Below are positions 1 to 8,528 of a stretch of 59,265 nucleotides of DNA, in pieces. Source of the stretch: Planctomycetota bacterium (GTDB taxonomy: Bacteria; Planctomycetota; UBA1135); the NCBI GenBank assembly GCA_024229395.1, contig JAAESM010000028.1, forward strand, positions 1 to 59,265, written 5' to 3'. Positions within the stretch are counted from its first letter, which is position 1. Every line of letters starts with the position of its first letter. The notes under the pieces are model-generated. The model saw nothing but the letters and a program-made list of their open reading frames with translations, was not told where the DNA came from and did not search any database. The position numbers and the translations under genes are program-made.

Positions 1-347
1 CGAGCCACCAACTCGCGCGGGCGGGCCGGCTTACACACATAGTCATCTGCACCCAGGCCGAGGCCAAGGACGACGTCGGACTCATCCGACTTGGCGGTCA
101 GCATTAGGATCGGCACTTGCGCGAAGGCCTCATCGGCGCGCAGTTGGCGGCAGACTTCGAGGCCATCCAATTTCGGCAACATCAGGTCGAGCACGATGAG
201 GTCCGGGGCGTGACGACGCGCCTTAGAGATGGCTTGCTCGCCATCACTTGCCAGGACTGGATTGAATCCGTCCATCTCAAAGGTCAGCCGCAGGACCTCG
301 AGTAGGTCCGGGTCGTCTTCGACTAGCAGTAGAGTCTTCTTCAGCAC
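1..347 (-). CDS. Response regulator, OmpR-like receiver domain (partial, runs off window start)
   Basis: The minus strand encodes about 115 residues of a two-component receiver domain; the rest lies outside the window. Visible hallmarks are the acidic pair in LLVEDDPDLLEVLRL, the phospho-acceptor Asp in LIVLDLMLP, the Thr in ILMLTAKSDESD and the Lys-Pro of DDYVCKPARPRELVA. This is the layout of OmpR/PhoB-type regulators, whose C-terminal DNA-binding domain would follow. The start is uncertain: a GTG at 347 gives MLKKTLLLVEDD, and an in-frame TTG lies near 389. It is divergent from the Trm112-like gene. No partner kinase is visible. Confidence 0.85.
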   Translation of the reverse strand, partial: MLKKTLLLVEDDPDLLEVLRLTFEMDGFNPVLASDGEQAISKARRHAPDLIVLDLMLPKLDGLEVCRQLRADEAFAQVPILMLTAKSDESDVVLGLGLGADDYVCKPARPRELVA

Positions 348-450
348 AGGGTCCGTGGTCGCTCCAGTGGATGTATTCAGTGACAAGGCTTTGTGAAGTT
401 TACGTGAAGACGTTTCTGCGCGGGGCGCGATGATGCGTTAATCTGTGCCC

Positions 451-669
451 ATGCTCGCCTTCGACCCCGCGATTCTCCTGCCGAAACTGCGGTGCCCCGT
501 CAGTCACCAACCGCTCAAGCTGGTTGCTGAAGAATGCCTGGTCTCCACCGATGCGGAAACGCGTCTCAGCTACCCCATTGTGGAAGGCATTCCGGTGCTG
601 CTCGAAGAAGAAGCCACCGCCCTCAGTGAAAGTGATTGGCAAAGCCTTCTCGAGCGGGCCAATGGCTGA
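451..669 (+). CDS. Trm112-like small zinc-ribbon-related protein
   Basis: A protein of about 72 residues of the Trm112/YcaR type. In bacteria these are small accessory proteins whose exact role is often unknown; in eukaryotes Trm112 stabilises several methyltransferases. The sequence shows the family pattern LLPKLRCPVSHQPL, then a beta strand-rich middle and YPIVEGIPVLLEEEA at the end. The classical four cysteines are reduced: the first CP survives, while the second pair is replaced. The start is ATG 451 or GTG 445. The stop overlaps the start of the HIT gene by 8 bases, so the two are probably translated together. Confidence 0.75.
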   Translation: MLAFDPAILLPKLRCPVSHQPLKLVAEECLVSTDAETRLSYPIVEGIPVLLEEEATALSESDWQSLLERANG

Positions 670-1006
670 CACCATCTTCGCCAAGATTCTGGCCGGCGAG
701 ATCCCTGCGGATTTCGTTCATCAAGATGAGCTGTGCGTGGCCTTTCAGGATATTGCTCCTCAGGCTCCTGTTCACATCTTGGTGATTCCGCGCAAGCCGC
801 TGACCAGTCTGCATGTGGCGGCGCAAGAAGATGGCGAGTTATTGGGCCACATGTTGCGCATCTGCTCGAAAGTCGCAGGGTCTGCCGGCCTGGCGGAAGA
901 TGGATATCGGGTGGTTACGAATATTGGCGAAGACGGCGGCCAGGCTGTCGAGCATCTGCACTTTCATGTGCTTGGCGGTCGCAGCCTGACCTGGCCTCCG
1001 GGGTGA
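662..1006 (+). CDS. HIT family nucleotide-binding hydrolase (HinT-like)
   Basis: A 114-residue histidine-triad protein. HinT-type enzymes hydrolyse adenosine phosphoramidates and related nucleotide conjugates in the cytoplasm. The N-terminus MADTIFAKILAGEIPADFV and the core FQDIAPQAPVHILVIPRKP are typical, and the C-terminal triad reads EHLHFHVLGGR (His-x-His-x-His). Length is normal for the family. A longer open frame begins at 524, but ATG 662 fits the family start and overlaps the upstream stop, as in a coupled operon. Confidence 0.93.
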   Translation: MADTIFAKILAGEIPADFVHQDELCVAFQDIAPQAPVHILVIPRKPLTSLHVAAQEDGELLGHMLRICSKVAGSAGLAEDGYRVVTNIGEDGGQAVEHLHFHVLGGRSLTWPPG

Positions 1007-1047
1007 TTGCATCGGCCCTGGTGCGCAAGCTCCAGAGCCAATGATTT

Positions 1048-1821
1048 CTAGATCTGCTCGACCCCGCGCGTTGCACCCCGACGTGGGCGTGGAGCCTGTT
1101 GATCCTTAGGCTGCTGTTGGCCCTGTTGCTGGCGCATCTTGCCCATCTCAGCACGTAGAACTTCGCGCTCGGCATCGTTGAGGACCCCGTCACCGTTGGC
1201 GTCGAAACGCTTGAGCATTTCCGCCCGACGTTGACCGCGTCGGTCTTGTTGGTTCTTCTGGCCTTGTTGGTTCTTCTGGCCGCGACGTTCTTGCGCCTGC
1301 CCCTGCCCCTGGCCCTGACCCTGACCGCGTTGACCGCGACGCCCTTGGACTTGATCTTGCTGACCACCCTTACCGCGGCGGCCTTTCGGTTGACCTTGCT
1401 CGCCACCTTGGTCCTGTTTACCACGCTGAAGACCGCCACGACCATCTTCGATGTTCTGTGAACGCTTCTGATGCATGCGGAAAGCATGTGCGGCAAGGCG
1501 CTCTTCCTCGTTCAAGGTGCCATCGCCGTCGGCATCAAATTTCTTCAGCATCTGCTCGCGATCTGGACGCTGCTGCTTGCCCTGTTGGCCGCGCTGACCA
1601 CGACGCCCCTGGCTTTGACTTTGGTCCTTGCCCTGCTGACCACGGCGACCTTGCGGTTGACCTTCTAGATGACAATCGCAACCACAGTCTGCCTGCTGTT
1701 GTTGCTGCTGCGGCTGAGGGCCGCGTTGACGCTCGAAGCGCTTCTGGTTGCCCTGTTGGGCGGAGGCGGTGCCTGCAGCGAGTGCAAGCACGAGAGGAAT
1801 CAGTGTGAGGGAGTGTTTCAT
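1048..1821 (-). CDS. Secreted EF-hand protein with Gln/Gly/Arg-rich repeats
   Basis: A 257-residue exported protein. ATG 1821 begins a clear signal peptide (MKHSLTLIPLVLALAAGTASA). Two canonical EF-hand loops follow, DADGDGTLNEEE at about 96-107 and DANGDGVLNDAE at about 207-218. The rest is low complexity, with many copies of a GRRGQ / QGQ unit and a cysteine cluster DCGCDC near residue 46. EF-hand loops bind calcium. The basic, glutamine-rich linkers suggest binding to a polyanion or a scaffold role, but this is only inference. The open frame extends upstream to 1956, but that part lacks a signal sequence and overlaps the FIST gene. Confidence 0.8.
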   Translation of the reverse strand: MKHSLTLIPLVLALAAGTASAQQGNQKRFERQRGPQPQQQQQQADCGCDCHLEGQPQGRRGQQGKDQSQSQGRRGQRGQQGKQQRPDREQMLKKFDADGDGTLNEEERLAAHAFRMHQKRSQNIEDGRGGLQRGKQDQGGEQGQPKGRRGKGGQQDQVQGRRGQRGQGQGQGQGQAQERRGQKNQQGQKNQQDRRGQRRAEMLKRFDANGDGVLNDAEREVLRAEMGKMRQQQGQQQPKDQQAPRPRRGATRGVEQI

Positions 1822-1894
1822 TTTTCCGGGGTTTTGTAGACCGGAAGCTTCAACCCAAGCCTCAGCGATTGGTTCTGGCGAGTTTGCGCTTTGC

Positions 1895-3064
1895 TCAGTC
1901 GTTCTCGACCAGCAGTCCAATGCAGGCAGCCAAACCATGAATGTAAGGCAAGCCACAAACAGGTCCGATTTCTCCGGCTACGAATCCGCCACTCACGGCA
2001 AGGTCGGGCCAATAATCATGGATTGTTTGGATGTCGTGATCGGCGCGCTGGAATAGTTGCAGCCCACGACCGGTGCAGGAAAACTGCAAGGCACCAAGAA
2101 CCTTGCCGCAGAAGGAGCCGGCAAGTTCCAACGAGGAAGCAAGTTCGGAATGCGCTGCTTCACGATCGCGCGCTTGGAACTGCACCGACATGCCTTCGCC
2201 CAAGTGATCGGTAATCGCTACCGCACCAGCCTGAGGGTCCACCCCCATCACACCACGCACCAACATGTCGCGACCAGGCTCCCCGGTGCGATTCTGCATT
2301 GGCAAGATGCCAACATGCGGAGCGCGCATGAAGTTGCGCCGCTCTTCTTCACCGATGGCAATCAGGACTTCACTCAGTTCTTCATACGCCGGACGCCCAC
2401 CAAGTTCCAACAACACGTTGTCTTGACAGCGCGTCACTTCGAACCGCGGACCAACCGGACGACAACCTTGTGCGAGCACCGGCTCCAATCGATAGGCGCC
2501 ATCCAGCACGAAACCGACGGCGCCTTCCTTTGCGATCGCATGATCGAAGATGAAGACGTTCTCACCACGTCGGTCGGCGCCACTTGCAATGCCGCCAATC
2601 AACACCGGCAGTTTCTCTTGCGTGCGCAAAGAAGTGAAGAAGGGTTCGAGCGGAAAACCGAACGGCTCGGCGATCATCATCGCGCTGGCGGTGTCAGGCA
2701 TGTCGGGCCAACCAATGATCCGACTCTTCTCCTCTTCCAACTCCAAATGGAACGGAAAGACCTGCGTGTTCGGCAAGTGCGCCGCCCAGATTGCAACACC
2801 GGGACCGGCTTGGAACTCGCGACCACCGCCAACCACTCCCGACATGCTGCTGCCGACCACGTGGCGTGGGCGCAGTTCCGCATGAATCAGGTCCAGCATC
2901 ACGCGTGCATTGACGCGATGGTGCGGTGAGAAGAACACGGTCAGCAAATCCGGCTCACGCCCGATGGCTGCGCGAATCTTCTCCATCGCCTCAACCACCG
3001 CCTGTGCGGAGTTCTCGATCGTCGAAACGGCTTCGGCGACGACGGCTTTTTTCTCGGTTCCCAA
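1895..3064 (-). CDS. FIST domain protein (FIST_N + FIST_C sensor)
   Basis: A 389-residue protein with the FIST N and C domains, predicted small-ligand sensory modules often placed near two-component genes. Family features are FFSPHHRVNARVMLDLI, then VVGSSMSGVVGGGRE in the N half, and SCTGRGLQLF followed by GFVAGEIGPVCG near the C-terminus. It starts with TTG 3064 if the helix before the first FIST strand is included; ATG 2986 is the alternative. It has no output domain of its own. Whether it works with the response regulator 1.5 kb away is not shown by the sequence. Confidence 0.85.
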   Translation of the reverse strand: MGTEKKAVVAEAVSTIENSAQAVVEAMEKIRAAIGREPDLLTVFFSPHHRVNARVMLDLIHAELRPRHVVGSSMSGVVGGGREFQAGPGVAIWAAHLPNTQVFPFHLELEEEKSRIIGWPDMPDTASAMMIAEPFGFPLEPFFTSLRTQEKLPVLIGGIASGADRRGENVFIFDHAIAKEGAVGFVLDGAYRLEPVLAQGCRPVGPRFEVTRCQDNVLLELGGRPAYEELSEVLIAIGEEERRNFMRAPHVGILPMQNRTGEPGRDMLVRGVMGVDPQAGAVAITDHLGEGMSVQFQARDREAAHSELASSLELAGSFCGKVLGALQFSCTGRGLQLFQRADHDIQTIHDYWPDLAVSGGFVAGEIGPVCGLPYIHGLAACIGLLVEND

Positions 3065-3139
3065 AATAGGCTTCTATCTACCTATCGACTGAAAAAGCGG
3101 GGTGCACAACAAGAAAGAAGGCGCAGCCGATGACGAAAT

Positions 3140-3952
3140 CTAGAATTCGGCTGGGCCTTGCGGGATGAAATCGCCGAAACCGGTGGCTGCGTCGAAATCT
3201 GAAGGCGCTTCGGGGTCATCGAAATCAATGATCCTATACGTGGTGTTCTCCAAACGGAAGAGGTCTTCAACCAGACCATCCTCCATCTCAAAAACCACGC
3301 GCAAAGTGCCGGTCACCTCCACCGTGTTGTAGGTGTATTCCATGCCGTCTTCGTCGGCGAGCGTCACGCGCAGAATCTCGTTCAGTTGCGGTGGCGCACC
3401 GAAGCAGCAACTGAAGAGGCTGCGCACGAGATGGAACTTGCGGATGTTCTCGAAATCGATGTCCGGCATCATGAAGCCGCGAATCGTGAAGGTCATTCCA
3501 TCCAACGCAAGGACGTGATCCGGGAACGGCTGCTCCTTGCCTTCATCAAACTCCCAACCACCCAAGTCATGCATGTCGACGACATAAGGCTCGGTGCCGG
3601 TGGACATCGACTTCTCCAGACTGGCGATGCGCTCCTCGAGAGTCATTGCGGTGGACCAAGGTTGGTCATCGACCGGTGGTGCTTCCGAGACTTCCATGCG
3701 ACCCCGCAAGGAGCTGCCTGAAGAATCATCACTTGAGTCTTCCTCGCCGTTGCCTTCATTCGGCGTTTCGTTTTCACCGGGGCCGTTCGCGCCCGAGGTG
3801 CTATCTGCGACCGGGTCCTGAGCGGCGCCACTAGTCTCATCCGTGACCACGTTCACGTCTTGCGGATCAGGGGTGGGGTCTTCCTTGTCCGAACATGAAG
3901 GAGCCGACAGCAACAAGGCTGCGAGCGCCAATGGGTACCAATGCTTCATCAT
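3140..3952 (-). CDS. DUF3299-like lipoprotein, probable partner of the adjacent ABC transporter
   Basis: A 270-residue predicted lipoprotein. The N-terminus MMKHWYPLALAALLLSAPSC ends in a lipobox-like cysteine and is followed by about 70 acidic, Ser/Gly/Asp-rich residues. The C-terminal half is a compact domain with FTIRGFMMPDIDF and LVRSLFSCCFGAPPQLNEI, which resembles DUF3299. It lies 7 bases downstream of the permease gene. In other bacteria DUF3299 genes travel with FtsX/LolD-type transporters that have been linked to zinc (the zrg-type operon). The vicinal CC pair could bind a metal. The family call is from memory of motifs. Confidence 0.65.
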   Translation of the reverse strand: MMKHWYPLALAALLLSAPSCSDKEDPTPDPQDVNVVTDETSGAAQDPVADSTSGANGPGENETPNEGNGEEDSSDDSSGSSLRGRMEVSEAPPVDDQPWSTAMTLEERIASLEKSMSTGTEPYVVDMHDLGGWEFDEGKEQPFPDHVLALDGMTFTIRGFMMPDIDFENIRKFHLVRSLFSCCFGAPPQLNEILRVTLADEDGMEYTYNTVEVTGTLRVVFEMEDGLVEDLFRLENTTYRIIDFDDPEAPSDFDAATGFGDFIPQGPAEF

Positions 3953-3959
3953 TTCAGGA

Positions 3960-5300
3960 TTAGATGTTGGACGACAAGTAGTGAGCCGCTTCAGTGCGGT
4001 AAGCGGAAAGGGCGGGAATCAGTCCAGCAACCGCCCCTGCCAGAGTAACCGCTATCAGCAATTGCAGCTCCGGCAAACCAGGCGTAACGGACACGCGCAC
4101 TCCAGTGGCCGCATGAACTTGATCCGTAACGGCGTAGATCAGCGCACCGGCGAAGAGCAAACCGACCACACCGCCAAGCAGTGCAATCACGGCAGACTCG
4201 CCAGTGACCAGACCAAGGATGGTGCGTCGGCGCGCGCCAAGGGCGCGCAGGGTCGCGAACTCGCGTCGGCGCGCACCCATGGTGTTGTAGATCGCGACCA
4301 TGACACCAACCAAAGCCACCACCACGATCAGCGCAGTGATCAGACGTAGTACCAGATCACCCTGGCCAATGATGGCGAACAACTTGCGCACCTCTTGGCT
4401 TGGGTAGACCGCTTGCGCATCGAGGCGGTCGTTCAACTTACGGAAGATGCCTGTGCGATAGAAGCCAGCCTTGGTGCTGAGCATGACGGCGCTCAAACCA
4501 CGTGGATCGCGCGTGCCGCCCTCGACCATGTCCTCGGTGGCCTCGTGACCATCGATCACGTAATAGGCGCCGATCGGAATCAGGATCGCGCGGTCCAGCG
4601 GAGTACCGGTTGGTTCCAACACACCAACCACTTCGGTCTCGGCCTCTTTGTGACCATCGCCCCCGCCGACGCCTTCCACTCCATGCGATGGCGTGAAATG
4701 CGAACCGACTTTCAAGCCGGTGTCTAGTGCAACGTCTGCACCAACGACGGCCTTGAACATGGAAGCAAGATGCGCTTCATGATCATGTTCGTGTTCATGG
4801 CCATGTGCGACTTCTTCGGCTTCATGTGCCGCCAACTCTTCCTTGATCTCGGCGAAGTCCGCACGCGAATATTCGAAGGGCCCGCCTTCGGCGAAGGCCA
4901 AGGTCTCGGTGCTCTCGGCGCCACCTAAACGCACATCCGAGAACAGGTTCGAAGTCACACCAACGATGCGTTTGCCGCGGAAACTATCACCGACCGCGAG
5001 CGGCACTGACCACAGCACACCAGGTGTATCGGCCGTCTCTTCATAAAGCGCATAAGGCACGTTGCCCTGGCTTTGCCCCATGTGGTAAAGCGCGTTCAAG
5101 GTCAGCTGTAGGCCGGAGCCTTTGGCGCCGACGAGCATGTCGCAGACCGATGCCGAGCGATTGAAACCTTGTTCACTTGCATCGCGCAGTGCACCGACCG
5201 TTGCGAACAGCCCCACGCCGAGCGAAACCGAAAGTCCCGTCAAGATCGACGCCAACTTGCGGCGTTTGAGGTTGCGCATGACCATGGTGGGCAATCTCAT
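3960..5300 (-). CDS. FtsX/MacB-type ABC transporter permease with His-rich loop
   Basis: A 446-residue permease with one N-terminal membrane helix (about 16-38), a large extracytoplasmic domain, and three C-terminal helices (about 318-337, 368-390, 412-433), the plan of the MacB/LolCE/FtsX superfamily. The cytoplasmic segment GARRREFATLRALGARRRTI is the usual coupling region. The odd feature is a histidine-rich stretch at about 159-177 (HEAEEVAHGHEHEHDHEAH) and a second at about 201-218 (HFTPSHGVEG and GDGHK) in the outer domain, which look metal-binding. Its start overlaps the stop of the ATPase gene (ATGA). Confidence 0.88.
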   Translation of the reverse strand: MRLPTMVMRNLKRRKLASILTGLSVSLGVGLFATVGALRDASEQGFNRSASVCDMLVGAKGSGLQLTLNALYHMGQSQGNVPYALYEETADTPGVLWSVPLAVGDSFRGKRIVGVTSNLFSDVRLGGAESTETLAFAEGGPFEYSRADFAEIKEELAAHEAEEVAHGHEHEHDHEAHLASMFKAVVGADVALDTGLKVGSHFTPSHGVEGVGGGDGHKEAETEVVGVLEPTGTPLDRAILIPIGAYYVIDGHEATEDMVEGGTRDPRGLSAVMLSTKAGFYRTGIFRKLNDRLDAQAVYPSQEVRKLFAIIGQGDLVLRLITALIVVVALVGVMVAIYNTMGARRREFATLRALGARRRTILGLVTGESAVIALLGGVVGLLFAGALIYAVTDQVHAATGVRVSVTPGLPELQLLIAVTLAGAVAGLIPALSAYRTEAAHYLSSNI

Positions 5301-5947
5301 TTCAGATCCTCCACGCGCACGGTGCTGTCGAATGCCGCCGACACATCCATGTCGTGCGTGGCGCAGACCACGGTGATGCCGGATTCACGTGCAGTGCTCA
5401 ACAACAAGTCCAGCACCTGACGACCGTTCTCATGATCCAAGGAGCCAGTCGGTTCATCGGCCAGCAACAAGTTCGGCTTGTTCATCAAAGCACGCGCGAA
5501 TGCGACGCGAGCCTGTTGGCCAACCGAAAGTTGGCGCGGCGTATGTTCCAGGCGATGCCCCAGGCCAACCGCCTCGAGCAAATGCTCGGCGCGACCTGGC
5601 TCGGCATGCTTTTTGGCGAACACGGCACCCAGCTCGACGTTTTCTTTAACCGAATATCCATCCAATAGATGAAAGGATTGGAAGACATAGCCGATGTTGT
5701 CGGCGCGAAAGCGATCACGTTGGGCTTCGGAGAGTTTGGCCAGGTCCGTACCATCGATGGAGACTACCCCGGTATCGGGCGAAACCAGGCCGCTCAACAA
5801 GTTCAGCAGCGTGGTCTTGCCGGAACCACTCTCACCGATCAGCGCCACCTGGCCGCCACTCTCGACCTGCCAATCCTCAAAACCGAGCACCAGACCGGAA
5901 TCGGTCTCACTTGGATAGCTTTTACGGATTTTCTGTAGGTGAATCAT
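5297..5947 (-). CDS. LolD/MacB-type ABC transporter ATPase
   Basis: A 216-residue ABC ATPase. Walker A is GESGSGKT at 38-45, the signature is LSVGQ, Walker B is LLLADEP, followed by TGSLDHENG and the switch His in CATHDMDV. It powers the FtsX-type permease encoded next (ATGA overlap), most likely moving or releasing a substrate at the outer face of the inner membrane rather than transporting across it. It is divergent from the fatty-acid oxidation gene; the 65-base gap must hold promoters for both. Confidence 0.93.
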   Translation of the reverse strand: MIHLQKIRKSYPSETDSGLVLGFEDWQVESGGQVALIGESGSGKTTLLNLLSGLVSPDTGVVSIDGTDLAKLSEAQRDRFRADNIGYVFQSFHLLDGYSVKENVELGAVFAKKHAEPGRAEHLLEAVGLGHRLEHTPRQLSVGQQARVAFARALMNKPNLLLADEPTGSLDHENGRQVLDLLLSTARESGITVVCATHDMDVSAAFDSTVRVEDLK

Positions 5948-6012
5948 GGGTCGGGGAAATCATCGGCACGGCTAGAATACGCTCCGCCGAGCCTTGTGCT
6001 TGCCCCAAAGTC

Positions 6013-8061
6013 ATGAGTCAATACAACATTCAAAAGTTCGCCGTGATTGGCGCCGGAAACATGGGTTCCGGAATCGCCCAGAAGATTGCCACCGAGGGTT
6101 TTCCCTGCGTGCTGGTCGACCTCGATGATGAGAAGGTGGAGCGCGGCATGCAGACCATCCGCGACCTGCTGGCCCAAGGCGTCGAGCGCAAAGTCTTTCA
6201 CCCTAAGCAGGTAGAGAAGATTCTCGGCAACCTAAGCGGAACTAGCGATTGGTCCGAGCTGGCCGACGTCGACCTCGTGGTCGAAGCCGTGTTCGAGAAC
6301 CTCGATGTGAAGCGTTCGGTTTTCGAGCGCCTGTCAGAAAACTGCAAGCCAAACGCAATCCTGGGTAGTAACACTTCTTCCTTCCACGTACGCGATCTGG
6401 CCAGTGCGGTGAAGAACCCCGAGCGCTTGGTTGGCCTGCACTACTTCTTCCATCCTGCCAAAAACCGTTTGGTCGAGGTGATCGGCCACGAGGGCACCTC
6501 GGATGAGGCTTACCTGGCAGCTTGGGCCGCCCAGGAGGCCATCGGCAAGACCCCAATCTGGTCTTCCGATGCACCCGGTTTCGTGGTCAACCGCTACTTC
6601 GTGCCGTGGGTTAACGAGGGTGTGCGCTTGTATGAAGAAGGAATCGCCAACATTCCTACCATTGAATGGGCTTCTAAGAAGGCCTTCGGTGTGGGCATGG
6701 GCCCCTTCGAGCTGATGAACGTGACCGGCGTGCCGATCACCATGCACGCCGCCAACACCCTGGCCGAGCAGCTCCACTCCTTCTATGCCCCTTCGCAGGC
6801 GCTGGTCGATTTCTGCGCTGGCGATGAGCAAAACTGGAGCCTTGAGGGCCCGGTCGATGAGAGCAAGTACGACGTTATCGCCGACCGCTTGTTCGGCGTG
6901 ACTTTCTACGTGGCCTCGAAGCTGGTTGATGAAGAAGTCTCCTCGATTGAAGACACCGATATCGGTGCGCGCGTTGGCCTGCGCTGGCCGACCGGTCCTT
7001 TCGAGATGCTCAACGATGTCGGCGTGGAACGCGCCCGCTTGCTGGCGGAAGCTGTAGCCACCACTCACGGCCTAAAATTGCCCAAGCTGCTGGTCGATGC
7101 TCCAGCGCATGGCCTGCCGATCGAGCTGGTTTCCTCATGCGACGCCAACGTGGCTACCGACTTGCGCTTCAACAACCCGGCCACCATGAACGCCTTAGAC
7201 AAGAACGTGTTCATACAGTTCGATGGCAAGCTGCAGTTCGCGCGTGCCACCGGCAAGGCCATCGTGCTGCGCAGCACCGGCAAGGCTTTCGTGGCCGGCG
7301 CCGACATCAAGTTCTTCGTCGATTCGTTGAACAGCGATAACTACCCATCGATCGCCGAGTTCGCTAGTCATGGCCAGAAGATCTTCCGCACATTGGCGGG
7401 TGGCGACAAGTCGGTCGTCGCACGCGCTCATGGCTTGGCCTTGGGTGGTGGCGCCGAGTTGGCGATTGCTTGTGATTGGATCGTCGCCTCGCCGAAGGCT
7501 GCGATCGGTTTCCCTGAGACCGGTATCGGCATCTTCCCAGGTCTTGGTGGAACGCAACGCTTGCCGCGCCGCATCGGCATGCCGCTGGCCAAGTACTTGC
7601 TTTACACTGGCTCGATCCTCGACGCCAAGTCCGCATTGGATATCGGTTTGATCGACGCCATCGCTGGCTTCAGTGACATCGATGAGGTCTGTCTTGAATG
7701 GGCCGCCAAGGCTCCATCCGAAGAGCGCGAAGCGCCCACCGAATGCCCAGGCGAAAAGTGGCAAGCCATCTGGAACTTCTTCGATAACTACTCGGTCGAT
7801 GAAATGCTTTCCGGCGAAGCCGACTGCATGGCCAACCCAGTTCTCGAGAAGGCGGTCAAGCGCATGAGCCAGAAGTCTTATCACGCACTGAAGTTGTGTG
7901 AGGGTCTGTTCGTCGAAGGCGCACATCAGTCGCTCGAACGTGCACTGGACCTAGAGTCACGCGACCTCGAGAAAGCATTCATGCACCCCGATGCACTGGA
8001 AGGCTTGAGCGCTCTGCTCGAAGGCCGCCGACCAGGATTCGCGAAACCTGCATTCGCCTGA
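6013..8061 (+). CDS. 3-hydroxyacyl-CoA dehydrogenase / enoyl-CoA hydratase fusion (FadN-like order)
   Basis: A 682-residue bifunctional beta-oxidation enzyme. The dehydrogenase comes first: NAD-binding FAVIGAGNMGSGIAQKIA at about 8-25, then GLHYFFHPAKNRLVEVIGH with the catalytic His region, and two C-terminal helical domains. The hydratase follows from about residue 400: GKAFVAGADIKFF, the oxyanion and Glu region ALGGGAELAIACD, and FPETGIGIFPGLGGTQR. This order is opposite to E. coli FadB and matches Bacillus FadN and archaeal fusions. ATG 6013 fits the Rossmann start, although the frame is open from 5911. It would hydrate enoyl-CoA and oxidise the product with NAD. No thiolase is adjacent. 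Confidence 0.9.
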   Translation: MSQYNIQKFAVIGAGNMGSGIAQKIATEGFPCVLVDLDDEKVERGMQTIRDLLAQGVERKVFHPKQVEKILGNLSGTSDWSELADVDLVVEAVFENLDVKRSVFERLSENCKPNAILGSNTSSFHVRDLASAVKNPERLVGLHYFFHPAKNRLVEVIGHEGTSDEAYLAAWAAQEAIGKTPIWSSDAPGFVVNRYFVPWVNEGVRLYEEGIANIPTIEWASKKAFGVGMGPFELMNVTGVPITMHAANTLAEQLHSFYAPSQALVDFCAGDEQNWSLEGPVDESKYDVIADRLFGVTFYVASKLVDEEVSSIEDTDIGARVGLRWPTGPFEMLNDVGVERARLLAEAVATTHGLKLPKLLVDAPAHGLPIELVSSCDANVATDLRFNNPATMNALDKNVFIQFDGKLQFARATGKAIVLRSTGKAFVAGADIKFFVDSLNSDNYPSIAEFASHGQKIFRTLAGGDKSVVARAHGLALGGGAELAIACDWIVASPKAAIGFPETGIGIFPGLGGTQRLPRRIGMPLAKYLLYTGSILDAKSALDIGLIDAIAGFSDIDEVCLEWAAKAPSEEREAPTECPGEKWQAIWNFFDNYSVDEMLSGEADCMANPVLEKAVKRMSQKSYHALKLCEGLFVEGAHQSLERALDLESRDLEKAFMHPDALEGLSALLEGRRPGFAKPAFA

Positions 8062-8079
8062 TCACTGGCGAACGTTCTT

Positions 8080-8121
8080 CAGGCCGACGGCATTCTTGGA
8101 GTGCCGTCGGCCTGTCCTTTT
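8080..8121 (+). terminator. Rho-independent terminator after the dehydrogenase/hydratase gene
   Basis: A perfect 13-bp inverted repeat (CAGGCCGACGGCA at 8080-8092 and TGCCGTCGGCCTG at 8102-8114) with a 9-base loop, followed by TCCTTTT. It lies 19 bases past the stop codon at 8061. The T-rich side is downstream on the plus strand. Confidence 0.85.
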
Positions 8122-8145
8122 GCCACTATTCGTTGAATCGCTTCT

Positions 8146-8316
8146 TCACGACTCCAGCGGATAGCCGAAAAGTTTGCGGAGCCAAGGACCGCTGGTAGTC
8201 CAACCATTGGGGCCAAGCATGTAGTCCTGCGCGAAAGCGCCATCGAAGGACAGTAGATAATCTTCGGAATCATCGACGTGCATGTAGCGGAACCAACCGG
8301 GCGCGTTGACGCCCAT
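8146..8316 (-). CDS. Small hypothetical protein, possibly the frameshifted tail of the next ORF
   Basis: A 56-residue frame on the minus strand, ATG 8316 to TGA. It begins MGVNAPGWFRYMHVDDSEDY, contains FDGAFAQDYMLGPNGWT, and ends in KLFGYPLES. Its codons favour G/C at third positions like the neighbours, so it looks coding. It overlaps the C-terminal end of the 75-residue membrane ORF by 47 bases in another frame. A TAG closes its frame just upstream of the ATG, so it is either a separate gene or the end of one protein broken by a one-base shift. I do not recognise the family. Confidence 0.45.
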   Translation of the reverse strand: MGVNAPGWFRYMHVDDSEDYLLSFDGAFAQDYMLGPNGWTTSGPWLRKLFGYPLES

Positions 8317-8497
8317 TGATGATGGCTAGATTATCGAAGCTGCGCAGGTTGACACACGCCAAGAAAAGCAGGCCGAGGGAAATCGGTGCCATCATCGCGA
8401 CCCACGAATCGGGGATCACTGCCAACAATAGGTAGCACCAAACACCCCAAAACACCGATGCAATAAATACGTGGCATGCTGCGTAGAGGCTCTTCAT
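8270..8497 (-). CDS. Small two-helix membrane protein, hypothetical
   Basis: A 75-residue protein with two hydrophobic segments, about residues 5-28 (ACHVFIASVFWGVWCYLLLA) and 31-50. Its last 25 residues are basic and hydrophilic. The end of this frame overlaps the start of the 56-residue ORF below it. The basic tail (RQRARLVPLHARR) may be an out-of-frame extension if a frameshift has occurred. No known family is recognised. Confidence 0.5.
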   Translation of the reverse strand: MKSLYAACHVFIASVFWGVWCYLLLAVIPDSWVAMMAPISLGLLFLACVNLRSFDNLAIINGRQRARLVPLHARR

Positions 8498-8528
8498 AAC
8501 AGAACTCTCGAAACCGCTTCAGCTCGAG

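Noticed and set aside
2057..2929. A 290-codon open frame on the plus strand, opposite the FIST gene.
   Set aside because: It has no recognisable domain, an amino-acid make-up typical of antisense frames, and lies fully within a well-supported gene on the other strand.
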